This document shows, in pieces, positions 26,219-35,028 of a stretch of DNA of 64,000 nucleotides. The stretch comes from Hydrogenoanaerobacterium sp032017025. GTDB taxonomy: Bacteria > Bacillota > Clostridia > Oscillospirales > Ruminococcaceae. The stretch lies in assembly GCF_032017025.1 (NCBI RefSeq), contig NZ_DALZQO010000008.1:1-64000 (forward strand), given 5' to 3'. Made by a program: the position numbers and the translations under genes. The first letter of the stretch is position 1, and each line of letters starts with the position of its first letter. The notes under the pieces are model-generated. The model was not told the DNA's origin. It made no database searches and saw only the letters and a list, made by a program, of their open reading frames with translations.

Positions 26219-27883
26219 ATGAAACAGCATCTTAAGGCGGCGCTTGCCATAACACTTGCCGCAGCTATGACAGCAGGCAGTACCACCGCTTTTGCGGCGC
26301 AAGAGAAAATTACCAATCAAACTGACTGGACACCACCCGTGCTCAGCAATGTGAGCATAGATAAAACCACTGTTGGCGCGTCCGGCACTTTAACCGTTAC
26401 CGTAAAGGCAACCGATGATCGATCGGGCATAAAGGACGTTTCGGTAACATTTCGAAACAGCAGCAACGACCACACCATCAGCTCCGTAATGCTTTCAAGA
26501 GATTACGACGCTGCGGCGGGTGTGTTCCGCAAACAAGTCACCGTACCCGCATACGAGCAGCCGGGTGAATTTGAACTAAAAAGTATCACCCTTGGCGATT
26601 ACGCCCGTAACACACAAACCTACGCCACACAGGGCAGTATCTCGAAAGTCAACGATAACCTGCCCTTAGAGCAAAATCTCAGCTTTACGGTAACCAACGG
26701 CGCCGACGTGGGAAAAACACCAAAAATCAGCAGTATTTCCCTTGCTAAAGCTGCGGTGAGCGGTAACGGCAGTGTGGGGGTTACAGTGAAGACGGCGGCA
26801 ACCGCTGCTGCGGTAGACCGTATAGCGCTTACCTTTCAAAATGAGGATAACGACCGCACCCTTACGCTCACCTTGTACGAAAAAAACCGTACAGCAGCGG
26901 GGGAATACTACAGCAGCATTGACATTGAACAGTACGAGCCCGAAGGAAAATTTTTGCTAAAAAGCATTGTGCTCACCGACAAGGCAAAAAATAAAGACAA
27001 ATACCTGCCTCAAAAAGAAATTGAGGATGACAATAAATGGGACTGCTATGCACTGCCACAAGAACCCAGCTTTACGGTGAACAATCAATACGCAGATAAT
27101 ATCGCACCAAAACTTATCGGCATCAGCATTGATAAAACCAGCGTATCGGCAGGTGGGAAGGTAACCGTTTCGGTTAAGGCAAGCGATAATCTTTCGGGCA
27201 TCAAGCAAATTTCGGTGCGTTTTAAAAACAACGACAACAACCATATTCTCTCTACAGCAATACTGTGCAAGAATGATTACAACCCTGCAACCGGCTGTTA
27301 TGTTAGGAACATTAACATAGGCCAATATGAGCAGGCAGGCACCTTTGAGCTACACCGCGTTTCGGTAAGCGATGAAGCGGGCAACCGCCAGTACTACTGC
27401 CCCGAAAGTGAAGAGGACGACCATTCGGATTTTGACGTGCTGCCCGCAGAACCGAGCTTTACGGTTAAAAATCAGGGCAAGGCTGCCGACATCACCCCGC
27501 CTGCGTTGGAAAGCGTCACGTTTAACCAAGCAGGTGTAGACGCCCCCGGAAAACTGACCGTATTAGCAAAAGCAAGTGATGATGACTCTGGGGTTCGCCG
27601 CATCTATCTGCGCTTTCGCAACGAGGAAAGCGGCCGCAGCTTGAGCATTGGGCTCTCTGCCAGGGATTATAACCCTGCAACCGGTTGCTATGAGGGTACC
27701 TTCTCGATTGAAAAGAACGAGAAAAGCGGCACCTTTGATTTAGTAATCGCCAAGGTCACCGATCAGGCTAAAAACAGCCTCACTTATTGCCCCAAGGAAT
27801 TTATTGACCAAGACGATGAGGATGAGGACCGTGTAAAGCTTTCACGCGACGTGGGCTTCTATGTCAACGGCAAAGACAAATAA
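26219..27883 (+). CDS. secreted protein with four Ig-like repeats
   Basis: 554 residues from ATG 26219 (GGGAGG 10 bases upstream). Signal peptide to about residue 29 (TTAFAA). Then four repeats of about 110-125 residues, each opening with (P)P-x-L-x-x-(V/I)-S-(I/F)-(D/N)-K-like and containing LTVTVKA-D-SGI, (V/L)RFRN and a closing V-D-A-x-N-x-x-Y. Repeats 3 and 4 share DYNPATGCY. No sorting signal or membrane anchor at the C-terminus, so either released or non-covalently attached. Resembles bacterial Ig-like adhesin modules; function unknown. Divergent from a two-component system. Confidence 0.8.
   Translation: MKQHLKAALAITLAAAMTAGSTTAFAAQEKITNQTDWTPPVLSNVSIDKTTVGASGTLTVTVKATDDRSGIKDVSVTFRNSSNDHTISSVMLSRDYDAAAGVFRKQVTVPAYEQPGEFELKSITLGDYARNTQTYATQGSISKVNDNLPLEQNLSFTVTNGADVGKTPKISSISLAKAAVSGNGSVGVTVKTAATAAAVDRIALTFQNEDNDRTLTLTLYEKNRTAAGEYYSSIDIEQYEPEGKFLLKSIVLTDKAKNKDKYLPQKEIEDDNKWDCYALPQEPSFTVNNQYADNIAPKLIGISIDKTSVSAGGKVTVSVKASDNLSGIKQISVRFKNNDNNHILSTAILCKNDYNPATGCYVRNINIGQYEQAGTFELHRVSVSDEAGNRQYYCPESEEDDHSDFDVLPAEPSFTVKNQGKAADITPPALESVTFNQAGVDAPGKLTVLAKASDDDSGVRRIYLRFRNEESGRSLSIGLSARDYNPATGCYEGTFSIEKNEKSGTFDLVIAKVTDQAKNSLTYCPKEFIDQDDEDEDRVKLSRDVGFYVNGKDK
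26318..27800 (+). repeat. four tandem Ig-like domain repeats
   Basis: Units begin near 26327, 26725, 27100 and 27490. They are diverged at DNA level, so the duplications are old. Unit 2 is the most degenerate and lacks the SGI motif. Confidence 0.7.
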
Positions 27884-27889
27884 GGCATG

Positions 27890-27924
27890 AAAAAAGAACC
27901 AATCGGCTGGATTGGTTCTTTTTT
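27890..27924 (+). terminator. terminator of the Ig-repeat gene
   Basis: AAAGAACCAATC arm, 5-base loop, GATTGGTTCTTT arm, T6. Confidence 0.92.
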
Positions 27925-27955
27925 ATTCTATAAAAATTTAGCCTTTTAAACAAAA

Positions 27956-27989
27956 TAAAAACAGGGTACTCTATGAGTAGCCTGTTTTT
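27956..27989 (-). terminator. terminator of the tRNA-Lys gene
   Basis: AAAAACAGG...CCTGTTTTT stem directly 3' of the tRNA on the minus strand. Confidence 0.8.
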
Positions 27990-27990
27990 A

Positions 27991-28066
27991 TGGTGAGCCA
28001 CCGGAGATTCGAACTCCGGACCCTTTGATTAAAAGTCAAATGCTCTGCCAACTGAGCTAGTGGCTC
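27991..28066 (-). tRNA. tRNA-Lys (UUU), CCA encoded
   Basis: 76 nt. Acceptor GAGCCAC pairs with GTGGCTC, then discriminator A and encoded CCA. D arm AGCTCAGTTGGCAGAGC, anticodon stem TTTGA/TCAAA with loop CTTTTAA (anticodon TTT), T arm CCGGAGTTCGAATCTCCGG. Stands alone with its own promoter and terminator. Confidence 0.98.
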
Positions 28067-28086
28067 GTACTTTTTGGAACTTGTTT

Positions 28087-28115
28087 ATTATATCAGCAAA
28101 TCAATGGCCTGTCAA
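28087..28115 (-). promoter_or_regulatory. tRNA-Lys promoter
   Basis: Minus strand TTGACA (28115-28110), 17 bases, TATAAT (28092-28087), about 20 bases before the mature 5' end: a full-consensus promoter as expected for stable RNA. Confidence 0.92.
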
Positions 28116-28195
28116 CCGCTTTTCGCTAAATTATTGCTTGTTTCTCCCGCATAAACAAGGTAAAATAGAGTAATAACGACAGGCGGTGAGAAACG

Positions 28196-30220
28196 ATGAA
28201 TGCTAAACTGGATACCCCCATCCGTTTTCTGAAAGGGGTGGGCGAAAAACGAGGCGTACTTTACGGTAGGCTGGGCATCTCAACTATCAACGATTTGGTT
28301 CACTACTACCCGCGCGCATATATCGATTTTTCACAGCCGCAGGCGATTGCAAGCGCCCCATACGATAAGCCCTGTGCCATTGTGGCAACCGTTGTGGCAA
28401 AAACAGGCGAGCAACGTATCCGCAAAGGGCTCTCGCTGTTCAAGGTTACGGTGACCGATGGCGTAACCGATATGATTGTCACCTTTTTTAACGCAAAATA
28501 CACGGTGGATGCACTGAAATCGGATACTGAGTATCTGTTCTACGGCAAGGTAGGCGGGCGATTGACCCGACGTGAGATGACCGCGCCTATGGTGCTTTTA
28601 TACGATGCGAGCCAGAGCTTTTTGCCCGTTTATCCGCTTACTGCGGGGCTTTCCTCCAAAATGATCGGGGCAAATGCAGCACAGGCTCTGGAACTAATTC
28701 AAGACAGCATCGAAGACCCCCTCCCCGATGACATACGCCGCCGATATGAGTTGTGCCACAGCACTTTTGCACTTTGCAATATCCATCAGCCCTCATCTGA
28801 AAATGCACTGGAGACGGCCCGCAAACGGCTGATTTTCGAGGAACTGCTGATTCTCAACTTTTCAATGTCCTCGCTTCGCACGGGCAACAAGGCAGAGACG
28901 GGCGCAAAGATGCATGACGTACCGCTTAACGCGTTCTATGCCGCTCTGCCCTTTTCACCCACCGGTGCGCAGGCGCGCGTGATTGCCGAATGCACCGCCG
29001 ACCTTTGCGGCAAAGCACCCATGAACCGGCTGATACAGGGCGATGTCGGCTCGGGCAAAACGCTGGTGGGTGCGGCATGCGCCTATTTTACACTGCGAAA
29101 CGGCTGCCAGTCTGCCATGATGGCACCTACCGAAATTTTAGCGGAGCAGCATTACCGCACCCTTACCGCACTGCTTTCCCCTGTGGGTGTGCGCATCGGG
29201 CTGCTCACCGGCTCGCTCACCGCTGCACAGAAACGCGCCGTAAAAGCCGAGCTTGCCGCAGGTGAGATCGATTTCATCGTTGGCACACATGCTCTGTTAC
29301 AGGATAATGTCTCTTTCCAACGCCTAGGGCTGGTCATCACCGACGAACAGCATCGCTTTGGTGTTGCGCAGCGGTTGACGCTCTCGCAAAAGGGCAGCAA
29401 CCCCCATGTGCTGGTTATGTCGGCAACTCCCATCCCCCGCACCCTCGCCCTTATCATCTATGGTGACCTCGATGTTTCCGTCATCGACGAGCTGCCAAAA
29501 GGACGACAGCCCATCAAAACCTATATTATTGATTCGGCCAAGCGGCACCGTGCCTATGGTTTTATCAAAAGACATCTCGATACCGGTCAGCAGGGATATA
29601 TTGTCTGCCCTTTGGTAGAACAGGGTGAGGCCGACCTTGGGCTTGAATCGGCGACCGAATATGCGCAAAAGCTTACCGAGCAGGATTTTCGCAGCTACTG
29701 TGTGGGTGTGCTGCACGGTAAAATGAAGCCTGCCGACAAGGACAAGGTGATGCGCGCATTTGCTGCGGGCGAAATTCAGCTGCTTGTCTCCACCACGGTC
29801 ATAGAGGTTGGTGTGGACGTACCGAATGCCACGGTTATGCTGATTGAGAACGCCGAGCGCTTTGGTTTAAGCCAGCTGCACCAGCTGCGCGGGCGCATTG
29901 GGCGTGGTAGCAACGAAAGCTCGTGCATTCTTGTATCGGATCGTGACATCGAACGCCTAGCCGTCATCAAGGGTACTTCGGACGGCTTTAAAATATCGGA
30001 AGAAGACCTGAAACTGCGCGGACCGGGCGACTTTTTTGGCAGCCGCCAGCATGGCTTGCCACAGCTGAAAATAGCGGATATGCTTACCGATATAAAGTTG
30101 CTGCGCCTTGCGCAGAATGCCTGTGCAGAGCTGCTTTCCGCTGACCCTACCCTGTCACAGCCTGCCCATGCTCTGCTGCGTGAGCAGGTACAAAAAATGA
30201 TTGCAAACGCAAACATCTAG
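28196..30220 (+). CDS. recG: ATP-dependent DNA helicase RecG
   Basis: 674 residues, normal length. Branch-migration helicase that regresses stalled forks and processes Holliday junctions. N-terminal wedge domain (FLKGVGEKRGVLYGRLGI), Walker A GDVGSGKT, motif II DEQHRFG, motif III SATPIPRTLA, motif VI QLRGRIGRG, and the C-terminal RecG-type hook DFFGSRQHG. ATG 28196 with GGCGGTGAG upstream. Followed 10 bp later by a pentapeptide-repeat gene. Confidence 0.97.
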   Translation: MNAKLDTPIRFLKGVGEKRGVLYGRLGISTINDLVHYYPRAYIDFSQPQAIASAPYDKPCAIVATVVAKTGEQRIRKGLSLFKVTVTDGVTDMIVTFFNAKYTVDALKSDTEYLFYGKVGGRLTRREMTAPMVLLYDASQSFLPVYPLTAGLSSKMIGANAAQALELIQDSIEDPLPDDIRRRYELCHSTFALCNIHQPSSENALETARKRLIFEELLILNFSMSSLRTGNKAETGAKMHDVPLNAFYAALPFSPTGAQARVIAECTADLCGKAPMNRLIQGDVGSGKTLVGAACAYFTLRNGCQSAMMAPTEILAEQHYRTLTALLSPVGVRIGLLTGSLTAAQKRAVKAELAAGEIDFIVGTHALLQDNVSFQRLGLVITDEQHRFGVAQRLTLSQKGSNPHVLVMSATPIPRTLALIIYGDLDVSVIDELPKGRQPIKTYIIDSAKRHRAYGFIKRHLDTGQQGYIVCPLVEQGEADLGLESATEYAQKLTEQDFRSYCVGVLHGKMKPADKDKVMRAFAAGEIQLLVSTTVIEVGVDVPNATVMLIENAERFGLSQLHQLRGRIGRGSNESSCILVSDRDIERLAVIKGTSDGFKISEEDLKLRGPGDFFGSRQHGLPQLKIADMLTDIKLLRLAQNACAELLSADPTLSQPAHALLREQVQKMIANANI

Positions 30221-30230
30221 AGGTGTATCC

Positions 30231-30878
30231 ATGAAAATTTTAGAACCCAAACTCTCCCCTAATTTGCAGAACACCGTGGATTTTTTCGCCACCATGCTCT
30301 GTGCGCAGCGCGACGAGGAGGATATTGCCCACATCAATTTTTCCGGGTGTGAAGTGCAGGGCATCCGAGCCGAAAAGCTGGATTTTACCGACTGCGTCTT
30401 TGACGGCTGTCGCTTTACCGATTGCGCCATGCCCAAAAGCTCATTTACCGATGTGGTCTTTCGCAAATGTGACCTATCAAATCTCGACCTTTCCGACTGT
30501 TCCTTTCAGCGCGTGGTGTTTGATGGCTGCAAGCTGATGGGTGCAACCTTTACCGATTGCGGCCTGAACAATACGCACTTTATCCACTGCAGCGCACGTT
30601 ATGCCAAGCTGTTTCAGGCAATGCTCAAAGGGGTTGCGTTCGATAACTGCGACCTTTCCGGCTGTGTGATGCAGGAGATGACCATCCGTTATGCGGTATT
30701 TACGCAGTGTCGCCTTTGCGGTGCGGAGCTGTTTCGCACCGCGCTCAAGGGGCTAGATTTTTCCACCTGCGATATCGAAGGGATTGTGGTGGGCGGCGAG
30801 GAGCTCAAAGGGCTGACTGTAAATGCACGGCAGGCATGCGATCTGTCGCGGCTGCTCGGGCTGTTGATCAAAGACTAA
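30231..30878 (+). CDS. pentapeptide-repeat protein, Qnr-like
   Basis: 215 residues from ATG 30231 (AGAGGTG 7 bases upstream), 10 bp after recG. Runs of C/A-x-(F/L)-x-x units (CVFDG, CRFTD, SSFTD, CDLSN, CSFQR, CKLMG and so on) predict a right-handed quadrilateral beta-helix. Length and the C-terminal tail GLTVNARQACDLSRLLGLLIKD resemble Qnr-type gyrase-protecting proteins of Gram-positive bacteria, which end in a QA..LA.LLG helix that dimerises. Cys in place of Ala/Asn is common here. Activity on gyrase is inference. Confidence 0.78.
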   Translation: MKILEPKLSPNLQNTVDFFATMLCAQRDEEDIAHINFSGCEVQGIRAEKLDFTDCVFDGCRFTDCAMPKSSFTDVVFRKCDLSNLDLSDCSFQRVVFDGCKLMGATFTDCGLNNTHFIHCSARYAKLFQAMLKGVAFDNCDLSGCVMQEMTIRYAVFTQCRLCGAELFRTALKGLDFSTCDIEGIVVGGEELKGLTVNARQACDLSRLLGLLIKD

Positions 30879-30904
30879 TTCTGCTCCTGCTGTACAGATA
30901 ACAC

Positions 30905-30938
30905 AAAAACCGACTGTATCAATACAGTCGGTTTTTTT
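30905..30938 (+). terminator. terminator of recG-pentapeptide operon
   Basis: AACCGACTGTA arm, TCAA loop, TACAGTCGGTT arm, T7. Confidence 0.92.
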
Positions 30939-30962
30939 AATCAATATAATACTAATTGCAAT

Positions 30963-31610
30963 TCATTTTCCTCTTTTTTTCACCAGCGTCATAGGTTTTA
31001 CCACTGCCACCGTAATAAGCGGTGTTACGATTGCTTCGGGGATACCGTTGACTACAATGGATGTGCCCAGTATCGCCCAAATCACCTGATTGCCGTTGGC
31101 CTCGGCATAGGGTGCTGCAAAGAACACCAGAATGCCCAGCAGTACGAGCAGTGTGTTAATGAGCGACCCGCACACCCCGGCAACAGCTGCTGCTTTGCTT
31201 ACGCTGCCTGTTTTTGCATACAGCTTTTGATACAGCTTAGACGATACCACACCGATTAAAATTCTTGGCACAAAGCAGATGATAAGACTGCATACCGCAA
31301 ACCAAATCGCCTTAGGTACATTGCCGTCTGCCAGATTAACACTGTAAAACGGGCTGAAAACAAATGCTGTCGGCGGAGCATACATGGTAAACCATAAAAA
31401 GCTCACAAAACCAAAAACTGCGCCCAAAAATGCGCCTGCCCCTGTGCCCATTAAAATTGCGCCAATCACCACAGGAATCTGTGCAAGCGTTGCCACAATT
31501 GGGCCTCCCAGCGGGATGGACCCGAGCGGCGTAAAGCCCATGATGAACAGGATTGCCGACAGCAACGCCAGCTGTGTCAGCCTTGTGATTTTTGCAGAGT
31601 TTGTTGACAT
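30963..31610 (-). CDS. ECF transporter substrate-binding (S) component, PanT-like
   Basis: 215 residues, about six membrane helices. MGFTPLGSIPLGGPIVATLAQIPV and AFVFSPFYSV with FVPRILIGV match the PanT-type S components (pantothenate or a precursor) that use a shared ECF module encoded elsewhere. The upstream gene on the same strand is coaX, the first enzyme of CoA synthesis from pantothenate, which supports that substrate. AGGAGG before ATG 31610. Substrate is inference. Confidence 0.72.
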   Translation of the reverse strand: MSTNSAKITRLTQLALLSAILFIMGFTPLGSIPLGGPIVATLAQIPVVIGAILMGTGAGAFLGAVFGFVSFLWFTMYAPPTAFVFSPFYSVNLADGNVPKAIWFAVCSLIICFVPRILIGVVSSKLYQKLYAKTGSVSKAAAVAGVCGSLINTLLVLLGILVFFAAPYAEANGNQVIWAILGTSIVVNGIPEAIVTPLITVAVVKPMTLVKKRGK

Positions 31611-31658
31611 AGAAATTCCTCCTTGCTACTGCTCCCAGCGGGATGCAGTGCAGATAAA

Positions 31659-31667
31659 ATTATATCA
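31659..31667 (-). promoter_or_regulatory. extended -10 promoter of the ECF gene
   Basis: Minus strand TGATATAAT (31667-31659); -35 is poor (CTGTTT at 17 bases). The short leader contains ACTGC...GCAGT around CCC/GGG just before AGGAGG. Confidence 0.55.
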
Positions 31668-31689
31668 TAATTTAAACCACAAAACAGCT

Positions 31690-31962
31690 TGCGCTATTTC
31701 GTAAAGCCGGGTTTCGGCTTATCGCCTTCATAGCCGGCGACTTGGTTTAATTACGATGCAATAAAACATGTTCGCCGCGCTGTACGCGGTTTTCAGCCCA
31801 AGGGCTGAATGTCTGTTTTATTCTATCATCAGACTGCTAATCCACAACGCCTGTTTTGTCGACTGCTCTCGGCAATTCCCGCATACCGCTAGTATGCCCC
31901 TTAATTCCTTCGCTTGTCGCCTGATTGGCGTTATTTCTAAACGTTCTGAAAATAGTAACGGC
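31690..31962 (-). other. hairpin-rich intergenic region between coaX and the ECF gene
   Basis: Minus strand holds GCATAC/GTATGC (about 31876-31892), TTCAGCCC/GGGCTGAA with a 2-base loop (about 31792-31811), CCGCG/CGCGG and AAGCC/GGCTT hairpins. No credible gene; short frames here have no start signal. It may be a degenerate dispersed element. Nothing recognised. Confidence 0.4.
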
Positions 31963-32733
31963 TTAATTTGTATTCTTTTTATAAAGTGCGAGTAAGCCAT
32001 CCAGTAAAAGGTGGTCGTCCCTTATAATTTCACTGGTGCAATAGGGCACAATGGCGTTTACCAAACCACCGCATGCAATCACGGTAGCGTCTTCGCCAAG
32101 GGCAGCCTTATAACGGTCAACCATACCGTCGATCATGCTTGCAGCACCCAAAATAACCCCCGACTTCATGCAGTCGATGGTATTGGTGCCGATGGGGTGC
32201 CTCACCTCATCCTCTAAGCTAATCTGCGGTAACTGGGCCGTTTTGCTGCTTAACGCTTCCAGCGCAATCATCACACCCGGCATAATCGCACCGCCGCGAA
32301 AGCCCTTTTCCTTATCCACCACGGTAAACTTCGTAGCAGTGCCTAGGTCGATGATGATTGCTGGCAGCGGGTATTTTTCCATTGCACCAATCGCGGTGGA
32401 GAGCAGATCGGCCCCTAGCTGACCGGGGTTGTCAATCTTAATATTCAGCCCTGTTTTAATACCGGGACCGACCGTCAAGATATGCACCGGCTTTACCAAA
32501 CGCACTGCATTTTTTAGCACCGATGACAGCGGAGGTACCACTGAAGAAACAATAGCGCCCTCAATTTTATCCTTGTCGTAGCTGTACAGCTCCAAAATGT
32601 CCTTTATCACGACCGCGTATTCAAACTCGGTTCGAGAAGCGTCGGTACTGATGCGGGAAACGAACAGCAGCTTGCTTCCCTCGTAACCACCAATTACAAT
32701 GTTGGAGTTACCGATATCGATTGCTAAAATCAT
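31963..32733 (-). CDS. coaX: type III pantothenate kinase
   Basis: 256 residues from ATG 32733 (AAAGGA upstream; a longer frame to 32763 lacks support). Phosphorylates pantothenate in CoA biosynthesis, ATP-dependent, feedback-insensitive class. AIDIGNSNIVIGG (phosphate-1 loop), LGADLLSTAIGAM and the IIDLGTATKFTVVD phosphate-2 loop are intact, as is MPGVMIALEALSSKTAQLP. Likely co-functional with the PanT-like gene downstream. Confidence 0.96.
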   Translation of the reverse strand: MILAIDIGNSNIVIGGYEGSKLLFVSRISTDASRTEFEYAVVIKDILELYSYDKDKIEGAIVSSVVPPLSSVLKNAVRLVKPVHILTVGPGIKTGLNIKIDNPGQLGADLLSTAIGAMEKYPLPAIIIDLGTATKFTVVDKEKGFRGGAIMPGVMIALEALSSKTAQLPQISLEDEVRHPIGTNTIDCMKSGVILGAASMIDGMVDRYKAALGEDATVIACGGLVNAIVPYCTSEIIRDDHLLLDGLLALYKKNTN

Positions 32734-32841
32734 AATATCCAATCCTTTCGGAGAATCTGCCAAACTTGCAACTTTAGTTTATAGCATTTTGCCTAAGTTG
32801 TCAACTTCGTCCAGCCTCAGATTCAAATTTGCAAATAAACC

Positions 32842-32870
32842 TAAAAAGGGACGCATTTGCGTCCCTTTTA
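32842..32870 (-). terminator. terminator of the Asp23-fakA operon
   Basis: AAAAGGGACGC arm, ATTT loop, GCGTCCCTTTT arm; in the minus direction it follows the fakA stop. Confidence 0.88.
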
Positions 32871-32952
32871 GCATCGTAACGTAGTTTTGCGGCAAGGCTT
32901 ACACCTTGTACCGTTCAGAGCACCTCACCTAAATTTTTGTGAACAGATTTCA

Positions 32953-34614
32953 CTATTCAACTGCAATCAGGAAGTAGTAGACGGGCTGGCCGCCGCAAAG
33001 CATCGTCATCTCAACATCTTCGGGCATTTTGGCGCGGAGAGCTTCCTCCACCGCTGCCGCCTGGTCCTCCGTTACATCGCTGCCGTAATATACGCTCACA
33101 AAAGCCGTGTCCTTTTTGAGCATAGACCGGGTCAGCTTCACGGTTGCTTTCATAAGGTCGTTGCCGACAAAGGCAAGCTTACCGTTTTCAAGTGCCAGAA
33201 TCTCGCCCTTTTTAATGTCGTGCCCGTCAAAATCCGAGTCACGCGCTGCAAAGGTGACCGAGCCGGTCGCAACCTGCTCAAACGCATCGGTCATGGTCAT
33301 CTGGTTGTGGTTTGCGTCGGCGTCGGGGTCGAAATTGAGCATTGCCGTCATGCCCTGCGGAACAGTACGGGTTTGCAGCACGTAAACCTTTCTGTCCGCC
33401 AGCTTAATGGCCTGTTCTGCTGCCATGATAATATTTTTGTTGTTGGGCAGTACAAATACTGTTTTTGCAGGAGTGGCGTGAATTGCGGAGAGGATATCCT
33501 CGGTGGAGGGGTTCATGGTTTGCCCACCGCTTACAATGTTATCCGCACCCAATTCTTTAAAGATATTCTGCAAACCCTCACCTGCTGCAACCGCTACAAA
33601 GCCGTACTCTCGGTCGGGGTCGACAGGAACATACTCGGCTGCCTGCTCTTTTTTCTGCTTGCCCTGTTTTTTCTTTTCAAACTGTTCGCGCATGTTGTCA
33701 ATTTTCATATTGATGAGGTAACCGAATTTCAGTCCCTCCTGCATTGCGTTGCCGGGGTTGTCGGTGTGTACATGGCATTTAATGATTTCATCGTCGTCTA
33801 CAACTACTGCACTGTCGCCAATCGATTCGAGGAAAGCGCGCAGCTTCAAAGCGTCTTCTGCATCCTCTTTCTTAACGACGATAAACTCGGTGCAGTATGT
33901 AAAGGTGATGTCCTCGCCCTCATACTCTGCCGCCGCATCTCTGCTGCCTTCGTCCCACGAAACCGCAATCTTTTTCTGATCGGCTGCCGTGCTCTCTATG
34001 ATGGTGCCGTCCTGGAACACGCTCATCATACCTTCAAAGATTACGAGTAGGCCCTTGCCGCCTGCATCTACCACACCGGCTTTTTTCAGCACAGGCAGCA
34101 TCTCAGGGGTTTTATCCAGCGCGTCTTTGGCCGCATCTATAATTTCTTTCCAGACATAGATGGGGTCGTTGTCTTTTTTACACACAACCTTCGCACGTTC
34201 TGCCGCAAAACGCGCAACGGTGAGTATCGTACCCTCGGTGGGCTTCATAACCGCTTTGTAGGCAGCCTCCACACCCTTGGCTAGGGCATCGGCAATGTCG
34301 GTGCCATCGGCACTGTGCTTGCCTGCAAGCCCCTTGGAAAAGCCACGGAACAGCAGCGATAAAATAACGCCCGAGTTACCACGCGCGCCGCGCAGCAAAG
34401 CGGAGGCGGCTGTTTGCGAGGCCTGTGCCACGGTGATGTTATCCTCCAGTGTGCCGAGCTCACGGGCTGCCGCTGTAATGGTCATCGACATGTTGGTTCC
34501 GGTATCTCCATCAGGTACCGGAAAAACGTTGAGTGCATCAACCGCCTGCTTTTGGTTTTCTATATTATGCGCCGCAGAAATAAACGCGTCACGCAGCTGT
34601 GATCCTTCTATCAC
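32953..34614 (-). CDS. fakA: fatty acid kinase ATP-binding subunit (DAK2/YloV family)
   Basis: 553 residues, GTG start at 34614 with AAAGGAG 9 bases upstream. N-terminal DhaL/DAK2 domain with NVFPVPDGDTGTNM (Mg-ATP Asp ligands) and RGARGNSGVILSLLFRGF; C-terminal FakA-specific domain with VFVLPNNKNIIMAA. With a DegV/FakB fatty-acid-binding partner (not in this window) it makes acyl-phosphate from exogenous fatty acids. Follows an Asp23-family gene as in B. subtilis yloU-yloV. Confidence 0.92.
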   Translation of the reverse strand: MIEGSQLRDAFISAAHNIENQKQAVDALNVFPVPDGDTGTNMSMTITAAARELGTLEDNITVAQASQTAASALLRGARGNSGVILSLLFRGFSKGLAGKHSADGTDIADALAKGVEAAYKAVMKPTEGTILTVARFAAERAKVVCKKDNDPIYVWKEIIDAAKDALDKTPEMLPVLKKAGVVDAGGKGLLVIFEGMMSVFQDGTIIESTAADQKKIAVSWDEGSRDAAAEYEGEDITFTYCTEFIVVKKEDAEDALKLRAFLESIGDSAVVVDDDEIIKCHVHTDNPGNAMQEGLKFGYLINMKIDNMREQFEKKKQGKQKKEQAAEYVPVDPDREYGFVAVAAGEGLQNIFKELGADNIVSGGQTMNPSTEDILSAIHATPAKTVFVLPNNKNIIMAAEQAIKLADRKVYVLQTRTVPQGMTAMLNFDPDADANHNQMTMTDAFEQVATGSVTFAARDSDFDGHDIKKGEILALENGKLAFVGNDLMKATVKLTRSMLKKDTAFVSVYYGSDVTEDQAAAVEEALRAKMPEDVEMTMLCGGQPVYYFLIAVE

Positions 34615-34645
34615 GAATAAACACTCCTTTTAAGGTTAGATTGCC

Positions 34646-34999
34646 TTACTCTGTCTTCATGGAATCGACAAATACATTGACGCGTGCAACCTCCATGCCG
34701 GTTGCTTCTTCTACTGTATAGCGTACCCGATTGACAATGCTTTTGACAATAACAGCGATATTGACGCCGTAAGTGACCATAATGTGCAGGTCTACTACCA
34801 GCCTGCCGTTTGAAAGACGCACACGTACACCTTGATCGGGCGCCTGCTTTTTGGTGATGACCGACCTGAGACTTTGTGTTGCGTCGGTTACCGCCATGCC
34901 AGAAACGCCAAAGCATTCAGACGCTGCGTGACCAACGAGATTTGCAAAATATTCCTGTGAAATATTTGTTTCTCCCAGATGAGTTTCCAGCTTAACCAA
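34646..34999 (-). CDS. Asp23/Gls24 family protein (YloU-like)
   Basis: 117 residues from TTG 34999, 7 bases after AAAGGAGG; an upstream GTG-like extension to 35035 would overlap the lipoprotein gene and is unlikely. The Asp23 fold is shown by ISQEYFANLVGHAASECFGV and DLHIMVTYGVNIAVIVKSIVNRV, with a C-terminal VNVFVDSMK. Family members are envelope-associated; precise role unknown. First gene of the fakA operon. Confidence 0.9.
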   Translation of the reverse strand: MVKLETHLGETNISQEYFANLVGHAASECFGVSGMAVTDATQSLRSVITKKQAPDQGVRVRLSNGRLVVDLHIMVTYGVNIAVIVKSIVNRVRYTVEEATGMEVARVNVFVDSMKTE

Positions 35000-35028
35000 A
35001 ATAACTCCTCCTTTGCGGCGAATCGCCG

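Noticed and set aside
26318..27800. CRISPR or tandem DNA repeat
   Set aside because: Similarity is at protein level only; DNA units are diverged and about 370-400 bp long.
31768..31995. 75-codon frame overlapping the coaX end
   Set aside because: Low-complexity translation of an inverted-repeat region, no start signal.
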